Source: JAFLBI01 sp964616465 (GTDB taxonomy: Bacteria; Bacteroidota; Bacteroidia; Chitinophagales; Chitinophagaceae). From it: DNA of 64,000 bases. This document shows positions 7,649 to 15,900 of this stretch, piece after piece; within the stretch, counting starts at the first letter, position 1, and every line of letters starts with the position of its first letter. Under the pieces are notes generated by a model. That model worked only from the letters and a program-made list of their open reading frames with translations. It searched no databases and was not told the origin of the DNA. The position numbers were made by a program, and so were the translations under genes. The stretch spans positions 62,001 through 126,000 of the forward strand of contig CAZTTO010000002.1 in the NCBI GenBank assembly GCA_964616465.1, written 5' to 3'.

Positions 7649-8742
7649 GAAGCAAGTAGTTCTTGATACAATTGTGTGTACTCAGCTGCAACTTCATTCC
7701 ACTGAAAACTTGCAGCATGCTGTTTCGCTTCGGCTTTCTTTGAATGGGTCCATTGTTGAATAGTAGTCTCAACAACATTAGCCATTCCTGCTGGATCAAA
7801 ATTGTTGAAATAAGCAGCATAAGACTTGCCAATTTCGGGTAAGCAAGTAAAAGTCGACAAAACACAACAAGCTCCACACTCCATAGCTTCTATAACAGGC
7901 ATACCAAAACCTTCTGCTTTTGATGGAAATAGAAAAGCACGGGTGTGGGTATACAACCACTTTTTCTCCCCTTCAGAGATGGGTCCAGATAAAATCACCC
8001 GATCTTGAAGACCTAAATTTTGAATTTGTGTTGTAAGGTGCTCATAATATGATGGTTGAACAATTGTACCTGCTATGATTAGCTTGTAGTTATTATGTTG
8101 CATCATTGGAAGCAATATGTCAAAATTTTTCTTTTCATGTATTGTGCCAATAGAAAATAAAAAGGGAACTTCTTCTTGTATAAACTTGGGCTGAATTGCT
8201 ATCACTTCTTGTAGGCTGTTACAACCATTATAAATTACTTGATATTTTTTTCCAGCAATATTTAAATGCGAGGAAACATCATCATATACATACTTTGAAA
8301 TAAAACTTAATGCATCTGCACGATCTATTTTTTTTTGCAATTTTGCCAAATACTTCTCTTTCTTTTTGTCCGACTTATTCTCATGCATAAAATTAATATC
8401 ATGAATAGTCAGCAAGATTTTACCCTTGAACGAAAAAGGGAAATAATTAGTTCCTTGATAAGTTGCATGCCATAGATGGTATTGATTCAAATTAGGCATC
8501 CACCATTTATGCCAAAATTTTTTTTCAAGTATCTTAGGTCTATTCATCCAGACAGATGATGCATTTATATCTTGGTAAATAGTTGTGGCAATTTCTTTAC
8601 GCTGCAATAAAGCTGCACCTAAAAATTTACAAAAAGCAAATAACCCTGTATTAGGATACTTCATACGTTCGCCGTCGAACACTATTTGAAGTAATGAAGA
8701 ATTATTTTTTTCTTGTTGCTTCAAGGGCATGACAAAATCCAT
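7645..8742 (-). CDS. glycosyltransferase family 4 protein
   Basis: A 365-residue GT4 glycosyltransferase. Visible landmarks are 'LFSIGTIHEKKNFDILLPMM' at the start of the donor domain, 'LQDRVILSGPISEGEKKWL', and the E-x7-E motif in 'PSKAEGFGMPVIEAMECGA'. The N-terminal acceptor half is the variable part ('GLFAFCKFLGAALLQRKE'). The frame overlaps the end of the FkbM gene by 41 bases; starting at the internal ATG at 8730 would reduce this to 29. It is coupled by a 4-base overlap to the next GT4 gene. Its role in surface-glycan assembly is inferred from context. Confidence 0.88.
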   Translation of the reverse strand: MDFVMPLKQQEKNNSSLLQIVFDGERMKYPNTGLFAFCKFLGAALLQRKEIATTIYQDINASSVWMNRPKILEKKFWHKWWMPNLNQYHLWHATYQGTNYFPFSFKGKILLTIHDINFMHENKSDKKKEKYLAKLQKKIDRADALSFISKYVYDDVSSHLNIAGKKYQVIYNGCNSLQEVIAIQPKFIQEEVPFLFSIGTIHEKKNFDILLPMMQHNNYKLIIAGTIVQPSYYEHLTTQIQNLGLQDRVILSGPISEGEKKWLYTHTRAFLFPSKAEGFGMPVIEAMECGACCVLSTFTCLPEIGKSYAAYFNNFDPAGMANVVETTIQQWTHSKKAEAKQHAASFQWNEVAAEYTQLYQELLAS

Positions 8743-9496
8743 TAATAGGACGATGAGTAATATGATATCCCCAACCCTTCAATACATTTGAAAAATATTG
8801 CAGGTTCATTGTTTCTTTATCTAAATCGTGTACTTCTGCACTGATAAATGGAACTTTTTGAATCAACTCAACCGGTGTATTATAAAAAATATCATACTCG
8901 CTACCTTCACAATCAATTTTCAATAAAGCAATTTCATCCGTTTTAAGCGGTGCTAATATTTCTGCGAATGTAATAGTAGGAACTTGAATAGAACTTTTAT
9001 TGCGTTCATCAAAATGAGATACAGATGATGCAACCACAGAGTGCTCCGATTCACTTTCAATGAATAACTCTATATGATCAATTTTTTTTCCAGTTACAGC
9101 TACACCACTCACCATCATGCGATCTTGTAAGGTTGGATTATTATGAACCAACCGTTCTAAAGCTTGCACATTTGCAGGTAATGGCTCAAAAGCATGAATT
9201 TTTAAGCCAGGTTTTTTTGACAACAATATACAATCAAAGAAACCACCGTTTGCACCAATATCTAATACAATACCTGTATCTGGCAATCTAGCAGCAAGCT
9301 GATCAATTTCATAGACATCCTCCATAAAAACTTCTTTGAAGACCGGATACAAAGCAGCAGTTACTTCAAAGTGAATTGGGTGTGGCCTAGTAACCATTTG
9401 TAAAGAACGGTGTCTTCGCTTTGATTTATTGAAGATGTATTCAAAGGGATTTTGAATATGCTGAAAAAGATTCTTGTATTTATGAATGCTACGCAT
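8702..9496 (-). CDS. FkbM family methyltransferase
   Basis: A 264-residue SAM-dependent methyltransferase of the FkbM family. Motif I is 'GIVLDIGANGGFFDCILLS', followed by 'IHAFEPLPANVQAL' (acidic residue binding the SAM ribose) and 'IALLKIDCEGSEYDIF' (motif IV), a combination typical of FkbM enzymes that O-methylate sugars or polyketides. In a glycan operon the usual role is capping or decorating a sugar residue. It begins 5 bases after the stop of meaB and its 3' end overlaps the next glycosyltransferase by 41 bases, a long overlap for this strongly packed operon. Confidence 0.88.
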   Translation of the reverse strand: MRSIHKYKNLFQHIQNPFEYIFNKSKRRHRSLQMVTRPHPIHFEVTAALYPVFKEVFMEDVYEIDQLAARLPDTGIVLDIGANGGFFDCILLSKKPGLKIHAFEPLPANVQALERLVHNNPTLQDRMMVSGVAVTGKKIDHIELFIESESEHSVVASSVSHFDERNKSSIQVPTITFAEILAPLKTDEIALLKIDCEGSEYDIFYNTPVELIQKVPFISAEVHDLDKETMNLQYFSNVLKGWGYHITHRPINGFCHALEATRKK

Positions 9497-9501
9497 AAAT
9501 T

Positions 9502-10407
9502 CTAATCAATGGTTTGAATGAACTGATACAAGTTAAATGCTCCTTGTTGAACCAAAAGTTGGATCTGTTCTTTAAGCCTTCCTTTCTCAATATGATTCAT
9601 TTTTTTCTGCTGAATTAAGTGATAGGCTTTTTCGGTAAGTAACCAGAACTTCCTTTCTTTAGATTGTACTGTTTTACAGTGTTCATTCATAGCATCAATC
9701 ACGGCTACAACACCTTCATGTTTTGAGGCTACAGTTTTGATAACAGGAATTTGCCAATTGGGATCTTTACCCAGGTTAGCCGATGGCATCATATAACGCA
9801 AGTTCTTTACAAACATATCAGCATCAGGTCTGTCACTTTTATTTACTATGAAAATATCAGCTATTTCCATTAAGCCAGCTTTCATTGTTTGTACTTCATC
9901 GCCCGCTTCAGGAACTACAACTACCAAAGTAGTATCTGCTAATCCAGCAATTTCAATTTCACTTTGTCCAACACCAACCGTTTCAACTAAAACATAGTCA
10001 AATCCAGCTGCTTGCATTACTGAACTAATTTCTAGTATTCTAGGGTGTAAGCCACCTAATGAACCTCTTGTAGCTAAGGATCGAATAAATACTTGTGGAT
10101 GTGTATACCACTGACTCATACGAATCCGATCACCTAATAAAGCACCTAAATTGAATGGAGAAGAAGGATCAACACAAATTACGCCCACACGTTTATTCGC
10201 CGCAACTAGTGTTGCAATCATGGCGTCAACCAAAGTACTTTTTCCAGCTCCAGGTGGGCCGGTTATTCCAATAAGAGGGCAAGAAGATTCGGGTAATTGT
10301 TGCATAAACGATTCATAGCCTGGCGCAGCATTTTCTACAAGAGAAATACAACGGGCCAGCACAGCATCTTGTACTTGAGGTATAGTGGCTAAAAACCGGT
10401 CGAACAT
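9502..10407 (-). CDS. meaB: MeaB/ArgK-type G-protein chaperone of methylmalonyl-CoA mutase
   Basis: A 301-residue P-loop GTPase. G1 is 'GITGPPGAGKSTLVDAMI'; the switch region is 'VDPSSPFNLGALLGDRIRM'; G3 is 'VETVGVGQSE'; G4 is 'NKSD'. This is the MeaB family, which gates cobalamin loading into and protects B12-dependent methylmalonyl-CoA mutase. The frame opens at 10434, but the ATG at 10407 (MFDRFLATIPQVQDAV) is the better family start. It is the first gene of the leftward operon with FkbM and two GT4 genes, although no functional link is obvious. No stand-alone mutase is adjacent; the fused mutase IcmF, which has its own G domain, is 12 kb away. Confidence 0.92.
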   Translation of the reverse strand: MFDRFLATIPQVQDAVLARCISLVENAAPGYESFMQQLPESSCPLIGITGPPGAGKSTLVDAMIATLVAANKRVGVICVDPSSPFNLGALLGDRIRMSQWYTHPQVFIRSLATRGSLGGLHPRILEISSVMQAAGFDYVLVETVGVGQSEIEIAGLADTTLVVVVPEAGDEVQTMKAGLMEIADIFIVNKSDRPDADMFVKNLRYMMPSANLGKDPNWQIPVIKTVASKHEGVVAVIDAMNEHCKTVQSKERKFWLLTEKAYHLIQQKKMNHIEKGRLKEQIQLLVQQGAFNLYQFIQTID

Positions 10408-10485
10408 GATGGCGTAAATGTACTTGGAAAACAAATGTTCTCAAAAAACCAAGAGGTATAAAGGGAATATGTATATTGTTCCGCT

Positions 10486-11649
10486 ATGCGGCGTCATATT
10501 CATCCATTGATTGTAGCTACTACATGGACTTGCATGCTGGCAGCACTGTTGTGGAGCAGAGCTGCCCTTGGTCTTTTGCAAGGCATTTGGTTATTGCTTG
10601 CAATAGTTGAGTTAAGAAAATCATTCTTACGTGTATTGACCTCGGAAATTGTTATTTGGAGCTTTATTCCAGCGATTATGTATTTCTTGGTTGGTTTAAC
10701 AACCCATTGGTCGGAAACAGACAATCACTTAATTGCTTCATCTGCAATGTTGCCAATAGCAGCTATTAGTTCAAAGGCCTTCCCTGATTTTTGGCAAGAA
10801 AAATGGTGGAAACAAAGCTGGATTATGCTAGCATGTTGCAGCACTATTCTACCTATTACATCACTCGTACAATCACTAGATTCATTAAGCAATATGTACG
10901 GTAGTGGTCAAGTTGCTGAAGTTTGGATGGAAAAGGATCATGTTCGGTACAGTCTATTTATATCCTTAGGAGTAATGCTGCTGTTACAAAATGATTTATT
11001 CAACAAACTATTGCAATACCTACTGTTGGGCTATTTGATCTTGTTTCTTGTTGTACTTGGAGTGAGAACAGGATGGATGGCCCTTTTGCTCATAGGTCTT
11101 GTTGAAATTGTCAAAATCATCAAAAGCCAATCTTCTAAAAGATTAAAAGGATTAATCATTCTTATTGTACTGATAATTTCTTCAGTATGGTTAGTTCCCA
11201 CCGTACAAAGAAAAATTGAATATAGTCTCTACCAGTGGCAATCTGTATCTCCTGAAGATCAGTTCAAGTACTCAGATGGAACAAGGCGAATTGTAAATGA
11301 AGCAGCCATTTCATTGATACAAGAAAATAAAACCGGGTTAGGCTGGCAAAAAATGCAGCAAGAAATAAGCGAGAAAATACAACAACAAAATCCAAGTTGG
11401 CAAAACAGCTTTTCTTGGCCTTTCAATCAATGGATCTTTTGGATTGCTGGCGGAGGTTGGATTTTGTGTTTTATATTAAGTGGGTGGTTACTATATCCAA
11501 TTGTTAAATCAAAAGGCGAGCATGTACTTGTTATGTTTGCTATTATAGCTTCCTGCTTGGTTGAGTGTACCCTCAATTACCAATATGGATTATGGCTTTT
11601 TGCATGGTGTGCGCTTCCTTTATGGGGAGCAACTTTTCGCAGATACTAA
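10486..11649 (+). CDS. O-antigen ligase/polymerase-like membrane protein
   Basis: A 387-residue polytopic protein with roughly ten hydrophobic helices. The large periplasmic loop lies between 'LGVRTGWMALLLIGLVEIV' and the last helices and contains 'YSDGTRRIVNEAAISLIQ' and 'NKTGLGWQKMQ'. The R-x-G-W after a helix and the 'RR...W...L....GLG' loop are typical of the Wzy/WaaL superfamily, which polymerises or ligates lipid-linked oligosaccharides at the periplasmic face. It is divergent from meaB (78-base gap) and its stop interlocks by 4 bases with the convergent GT2 gene. Whether it is polymerase or ligase cannot be decided by eye. Confidence 0.75.
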   Translation: MRRHIHPLIVATTWTCMLAALLWSRAALGLLQGIWLLLAIVELRKSFLRVLTSEIVIWSFIPAIMYFLVGLTTHWSETDNHLIASSAMLPIAAISSKAFPDFWQEKWWKQSWIMLACCSTILPITSLVQSLDSLSNMYGSGQVAEVWMEKDHVRYSLFISLGVMLLLQNDLFNKLLQYLLLGYLILFLVVLGVRTGWMALLLIGLVEIVKIIKSQSSKRLKGLIILIVLIISSVWLVPTVQRKIEYSLYQWQSVSPEDQFKYSDGTRRIVNEAAISLIQENKTGLGWQKMQQEISEKIQQQNPSWQNSFSWPFNQWIFWIAGGGWILCFILSGWLLYPIVKSKGEHVLVMFAIIASCLVECTLNYQYGLWLFAWCALPLWGATFRRY

Positions 11650-12518
11650 ATAATTCTGTAATTCTTGAAGTCAAAAAGTCGAATTCCTGTTTTCTTCTCT
11701 AACCAATAAAGTATTCTATCCTTTGCTTTGAATTTTTTCCGACTGATATCTAATTCAACTTTCCAATTCTTTTCAGCAATTCGATTATGCATTACCTGGG
11801 GGTGTGTTCCGGTAAACTTTTCTAAAGAATCATAGGTACTAAAATCAAAAGTATCGGCCACTTTTGCAGCTGCAATCTCTTCGTCGGTATGCCAATACTG
11901 CCAACTCTCCTTGGCTTTTTTCATCATTTGTTCAGGACTTTTCACCCAACCATAATGGTAGATTTGTGCTGGTATCTTTTTAACTGGAATTTTAGTTTTT
12001 CCTGGGGGCATTCTAAAACCCTGGGCATCTTTATAAGAATAAATTGATTTATTGTTTCGAATAATTCTCACTTCGTACTTATACCATCTTCTACTATCTC
12101 CTATATAATCGTAAGTGCCATAAAAATGCGTGTATTCAAATAATAAACCTTGCACACGTTGATCTTGCTCATGTTTAATACAAGCTTCTTTGATTGCAGC
12201 ATGATAGCATTCGTGCACCACTTCATCGGCTTGTATATAAAAGGCCCAGGTATATTCCGGTCCAATCAATTGAAAGGCTTTATTGGTTTCCTCTGCTAAT
12301 ACAACGCCTCCCGAACGAAGAGACTTATTCCATATAGAATAATGAATTTGAATTTTTGGATCATTAATAGATTTAATTAGAGCTTCTGTTTCATCCTCGC
12401 AATCTCCAATTAAAACAATCATAGTATCTACAACAGGCAAAATAGAACGAATGGCTTCCTCAATTGGATAATCATTTTTGACTGCATTTCGAATAATAGT
12501 AAAGCCTGCAATTTTCAT
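11646..12518 (-). CDS. glycosyltransferase family 2-like protein
   Basis: A 290-residue GT-A type protein beginning MKIAGFTIIRNAVKNDYPIE, the nucleotide-sugar binding start seen in GT2-like enzymes, with 'WAFYIQADEVVHE' supplying the DxD-like metal motif (here ADE). The C-terminal half carries an unusually basic stretch near 'KAKESWQYWHTDEE'. It probably transfers a sugar to a cell-surface glycan or lipid core at the cytoplasmic membrane face. It is convergent with the O-antigen ligase-like gene, stops interlocked over 4 bases. Donor and acceptor are unknown. Confidence 0.78.
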   Translation of the reverse strand: MKIAGFTIIRNAVKNDYPIEEAIRSILPVVDTMIVLIGDCEDETEALIKSINDPKIQIHYSIWNKSLRSGGVVLAEETNKAFQLIGPEYTWAFYIQADEVVHECYHAAIKEACIKHEQDQRVQGLLFEYTHFYGTYDYIGDSRRWYKYEVRIIRNNKSIYSYKDAQGFRMPPGKTKIPVKKIPAQIYHYGWVKSPEQMMKKAKESWQYWHTDEEIAAAKVADTFDFSTYDSLEKFTGTHPQVMHNRIAEKNWKVELDISRKKFKAKDRILYWLEKKTGIRLFDFKNYRII

Positions 12519-12599
12519 CTGCTCTTGTTATTTGTCAAAGAACCGAAAACTTTTCGATTAGGAAATGAAATTCGAGAAAACTGCTATTTTTAGCCCGTT

Positions 12600-13241
12600 A
12601 TGACCAATTTTATTCCTGTTTTCCCTTTGGAGCTGGTGGTTTATCCTGGCGAAACAGTTAACCTACATATTTTCGAACCACGTTATAAGCAACTTATTCA
12701 AGAGTACTCCGCAAATGGTAAGCCATTTGGAATTCCCGTTATTATTGATCAACAACCCAAAGAATTTGGCGCTTCTGTTGTTGTGAGTGAAGTAGTTGAA
12801 CGCTATGAAGACGGCAGTATGGATATTCGTGTAACGGGACAAAAAGTATTTAGAATTTTAGAATTGATCAAACAGGTTCCTGATAAAATGTACAGTGGGG
12901 CTATAGTAACTTATCTTTCTTACGATCCTGTACACTATCCCGATCATATGAGAGATCTTTTCATTAAAATTCAAGAGTTGTATAAACTATTAAATGTTCA
13001 AAAGAAGTTTACTAAGCCCGTAGAAGAAATGGTGAGCTTTGATATTGCTCATCATATTGGACTTCAAATTAAGCAAGAATATGAGTTATTGGAGCTAAAC
13101 AAAGAGCTAGAAAGACTCGAATACATTCGCAGACACATAACACAAATGATTCAAGTTTTGCAGCAGGGTGAGTCTTTGAAAGAAAAAATTCAATTGAATG
13201 GACATTTTCGGGAGTTGAAAGGCTTTAACTTTGATTTTTAG
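12600..13241 (+). CDS. stand-alone Lon N-terminal (LON substrate-binding) domain protein
   Basis: A 213-residue protein consisting only of the substrate-binding domain of Lon protease: 'PVFPLELVVYPGETVNLHIF' followed by 'EPRYKQLIQEY', then beta-rich 'SVVVSEVVERYEDGSMDIRV' and a helical C-terminal bundle. The AAA+ and protease domains of Lon are absent. Such proteins are widespread, and their role is unclear (possible substrate adaptor). A TATTTTTA sequence close to the -7 consensus lies just upstream. The stop codon is 1 base before the coaX start, so the two are translationally coupled. Confidence 0.88.
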   Translation: MTNFIPVFPLELVVYPGETVNLHIFEPRYKQLIQEYSANGKPFGIPVIIDQQPKEFGASVVVSEVVERYEDGSMDIRVTGQKVFRILELIKQVPDKMYSGAIVTYLSYDPVHYPDHMRDLFIKIQELYKLLNVQKKFTKPVEEMVSFDIAHHIGLQIKQEYELLELNKELERLEYIRRHITQMIQVLQQGESLKEKIQLNGHFRELKGFNFDF

Positions 13242-13242
13242 C

Positions 13243-13974
13243 ATGTCAAACACAACCCTCTGCTTCGACTTTGGTAATACTCGCCAAAAATGTGCTGTTT
13301 TTAAGCAGGGCAATTTAGTAGAAGTACGGGTATTGGAGGAACATTTAGAAGATTCAGTATTGAGTCTCATTCAAGAATTTCAGCCCAACTTCAGCATTTT
13401 ATCTTCTGTTATACATCATTCGTCCAATATCCAAGAAATACTAGAAACCAATACCTCTTTTCATTTATTAAACCACAATAGCCGCCTCCCCATCACAACT
13501 CCAGTTGGTAAACCTTCTACAATTGGAGCGGATCGACTGGCACTTTGTGCGGCTGCTGTTCATTTATTTCCAAATCAACATAACCTAGCCATTGGATTGG
13601 GTTCTTGCATTACATACAATTATATTAGCCCAAGGAATGAGTTCTTAGGGGGGAGCATTTCTCCAGGTATGAATATGCGTTTTAAGGCTATGCATGAACA
13701 AACGGCATTGCTCCCATTGGTAGAAGCTACCCAGCAATTTCCATTAATTGGCTACGATACCAAAACCAATTTACAAAGCGGAGTGATTCTTGGAATATCT
13801 GCTGAAATAGACGGTTTTATTGAACAATATGCCCAAAAATTCTCCAACTTTAACGTGCTGTTAACCGGGGGTGATATGCCTTTTTTTGTCCCTCACCTGA
13901 AAAAGAGGATATTTGCCGACCCTTACCTAATTTTTAAAGGTCTGTATGCAATTAGTGAGCTCAACCATTCGTAG
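13243..13974 (+). CDS. coaX: type III pantothenate kinase
   Basis: A 243-residue ASKHA-fold kinase that phosphorylates pantothenate, the first step of coenzyme A synthesis. Motifs in order: 'LCFDFGNTRQKCAVF' (phosphate-binding loop with the conserved Asp), 'STIGADRLALCAAA' (GxDR, pantothenate/dimer site), 'GLGSCITYNYI', 'LGGSISPGMNMRFKAMHEQT' and 'VLLTGGDMPFF'. The longer frame from 13231 overlaps the previous gene; the ATG at 13243 gives the standard start. The 3' end overlaps the next gene by 29 bases. CoaX enzymes are insensitive to CoA feedback and need a monovalent cation. Confidence 0.93.
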   Translation: MSNTTLCFDFGNTRQKCAVFKQGNLVEVRVLEEHLEDSVLSLIQEFQPNFSILSSVIHHSSNIQEILETNTSFHLLNHNSRLPITTPVGKPSTIGADRLALCAAAVHLFPNQHNLAIGLGSCITYNYISPRNEFLGGSISPGMNMRFKAMHEQTALLPLVEATQQFPLIGYDTKTNLQSGVILGISAEIDGFIEQYAQKFSNFNVLLTGGDMPFFVPHLKKRIFADPYLIFKGLYAISELNHS

Positions 13975-15325
13975 TGCGTCTATACTTTTTTCTGCCTTAC
14001 TGATAAACACCACCCTTCAGTCTCAGGAAAATTCTCCTTTTTCAAGATTTGGACTTGGAAATTTCATGCATGGTCAACATGCAATAAGTCGCTCAATGGG
14101 CGGAATATCAGCAGCTTATGCCGATGGTATTACCATGAACAACAGCCAAACTGTCAATTTTATGAATCCGGCTTCTTATGGTAATTTCTATTTGCTTTCC
14201 TACGATTTGGCACTTGATATAGACACGCGTTCACTTAGAAGAGAGCAGCCTGCATCCTCATTTAGAGGCACCAATTTTACCCCAAGTTATTTAGCAGTAG
14301 GAGCACCTATTGATAAGAAAAAGGGACTTGGACTAGCATTTGGTATGCGCCCATTGAGTAGAATCAATTACCAAGTTGAGCAGCGCTCACGATTAACAGG
14401 TATTGATAGTGTTAACAATATTTTTGAAGGCCGTGGGGGCTTTAACCAGTTTTTTGTGGGTATAGGTAAAAAATGGAAAAATGGCCTTAGCGTTGGATTA
14501 AATACAGGTTACAATTTTGGAAGAAAAAATATTACCACAAGAACTCAATTTGTAAATGACTCCGTGGTGTACTATAAAGCCAATATGTCTAATAATACCA
14601 GCTATGGCGGCGCTTTCTTTCAAGGAGGATTTCAGTATGAAAAAGAACTTTCAGAACGCATAGATCCTGAAACGAAGTTTGCATACAAACGGTCTATTCG
14701 TTTAGGCGCAACATATACCCTTGGACAAACACTAAATGCGCAACAAGATCGCTTTAGGGAAACATTTGAGTATGATGGCCAAGGTGGTACATTTAGAATA
14801 GATAGTATAACGCAACAAAACAATATTCGCGGTAACATAGAATTACCCTCTACTTATACTGCTGGCTTCATGTTTATTAAGAGAGTAAATACCAATAGGG
14901 GCTTACTTGACTTATGGAGCTTCGGTGCTGAATACAGTGCTACTGCGTGGAGTAAGTATCGCTTCTATAACCAAGCCGATGCATTGGTAGATAATTGGGT
15001 TGTAAGAGTTGGCGGACAGTTTTGCCCAGATCCTACCAACCTCACCAGCTATTGGTCGAACGTTAATTATCGTTTTGGATTTTTCTCTGGAACAGACTAC
15101 GCCAACCCAGATGGAAACGGTCTTAAAACATTTGGTGTGAGCATTGGAGCAGGTATGCCTATGCGCAGATGGCGCGTTTATGAAACACAGTTTACTCTTA
15201 TTAATGCAGGAATTGATTTTGGAAGAAGAGGAAGTAACGTGAATAATATTACTGAGAACTTCATACGTTTAAATTTTAGTCTTAGCCTGAGTGATCTTTG
15301 GTTCCAAAAACGTAAATACGACTAA
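13946..15325 (+). CDS. outer-membrane beta-barrel protein (Bacteroidota type)
   Basis: A 459-residue protein with a signal peptide (MQLVSSTIRSASILFSALLI, cleavage near 'LQSQ') and an N-terminal 'ENSPFSRFGLGNFMHGQH' segment followed by many alternating, aromatic-rich strands ending '...FIRLNFSLSLSDLWFQ'. 'SPFSRFGLG' followed by 'GGISAAYADG' is a recurrent opening of Bacteroidota outer-membrane proteins distantly like FadL/PorV porins. It starts inside the end of coaX (29-base overlap in another frame) and is 3 bases upstream of lptC, a common local order in this phylum. The transported substrate, if any, is not known. Confidence 0.7.
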   Translation: MQLVSSTIRSASILFSALLINTTLQSQENSPFSRFGLGNFMHGQHAISRSMGGISAAYADGITMNNSQTVNFMNPASYGNFYLLSYDLALDIDTRSLRREQPASSFRGTNFTPSYLAVGAPIDKKKGLGLAFGMRPLSRINYQVEQRSRLTGIDSVNNIFEGRGGFNQFFVGIGKKWKNGLSVGLNTGYNFGRKNITTRTQFVNDSVVYYKANMSNNTSYGGAFFQGGFQYEKELSERIDPETKFAYKRSIRLGATYTLGQTLNAQQDRFRETFEYDGQGGTFRIDSITQQNNIRGNIELPSTYTAGFMFIKRVNTNRGLLDLWSFGAEYSATAWSKYRFYNQADALVDNWVVRVGGQFCPDPTNLTSYWSNVNYRFGFFSGTDYANPDGNGLKTFGVSIGAGMPMRRWRVYETQFTLINAGIDFGRRGSNVNNITENFIRLNFSLSLSDLWFQKRKYD

Positions 15326-15328
15326 TGC

Positions 15329-15883
15329 ATGTTTCGCATTTCACATACATGGACATGGCTTTTACTTGCTTTCAGTTTAGTTTGGGTAGCATGTGAAAAT
15401 GATGAAAACGAGGTTAGAAACTTAGGTAAAAAAGTACTGGGCGTTGAAGAAGGAACAGGTATTGAAAGCTTATTTAGCAGAGAAGGAAAAGTTAGCGCAA
15501 AACTAACTGCACCGAAACTAATCCGCTATTTATTAGATACCAACAGAATAGAATTTCCGAATAGTTTGCATGTTGACTTTTTTGATGATTCGCTTTTAAT
15601 TGAAAGCACTTTAGATGCAAAATTTGCTCGATACAACGAATATGAAAGTAAAGTGTTATTACGTGATAGCGTAGTAGTTATTAACCGCGGAGGCGATACG
15701 CTTTACACCAATGAACTTTATTGGGACCAGAATCAGGGAATTTTCTTCACAGATAAGCCTGTTACTATCCACAAAAAAACTGGGAGAAGAAAAGGCATTG
15801 GTATGCGTGCCGATCAAAACTTTAGAGAAGTAACCATTTTCAAGACGGGCGGATTTGAAAATGTTGCTGATAGCACCATGTAA
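15329..15883 (+). CDS. lptC: LPS export ABC transporter periplasmic protein LptC
   Basis: A 184-residue lipoprotein: hydrophobic N-terminus ending in the lipobox 'LVWVACEN'. The body is the beta-jellyroll of the LptC/OstA superfamily with 'GRKVSAKLTAPKLIRYL'-like repeats (seen as 'EGKVSAKLTAPKLIRY' and 'FFTDKPVTIHKKTGRRKGIG'). LptC is the periplasmic adaptor between the LptB2FG transporter and the LptA bridge for lipopolysaccharide. In Bacteroidota this lipoprotein form lies next to an outer-membrane protein and coaX, as here. It ends 17 bases before the aldo/keto reductase. Confidence 0.82.
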   Translation: MFRISHTWTWLLLAFSLVWVACENDENEVRNLGKKVLGVEEGTGIESLFSREGKVSAKLTAPKLIRYLLDTNRIEFPNSLHVDFFDDSLLIESTLDAKFARYNEYESKVLLRDSVVVINRGGDTLYTNELYWDQNQGIFFTDKPVTIHKKTGRRKGIGMRADQNFREVTIFKTGGFENVADSTM

Positions 15884-15900
15884 AATAAAATATCAATCAT

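Noticed and set aside
7590..7877. Minus-strand frame across the junction of the two GT4 genes
   Set aside because: Out-of-frame shadow; both GT4 genes are intact with full motifs in their own frames.
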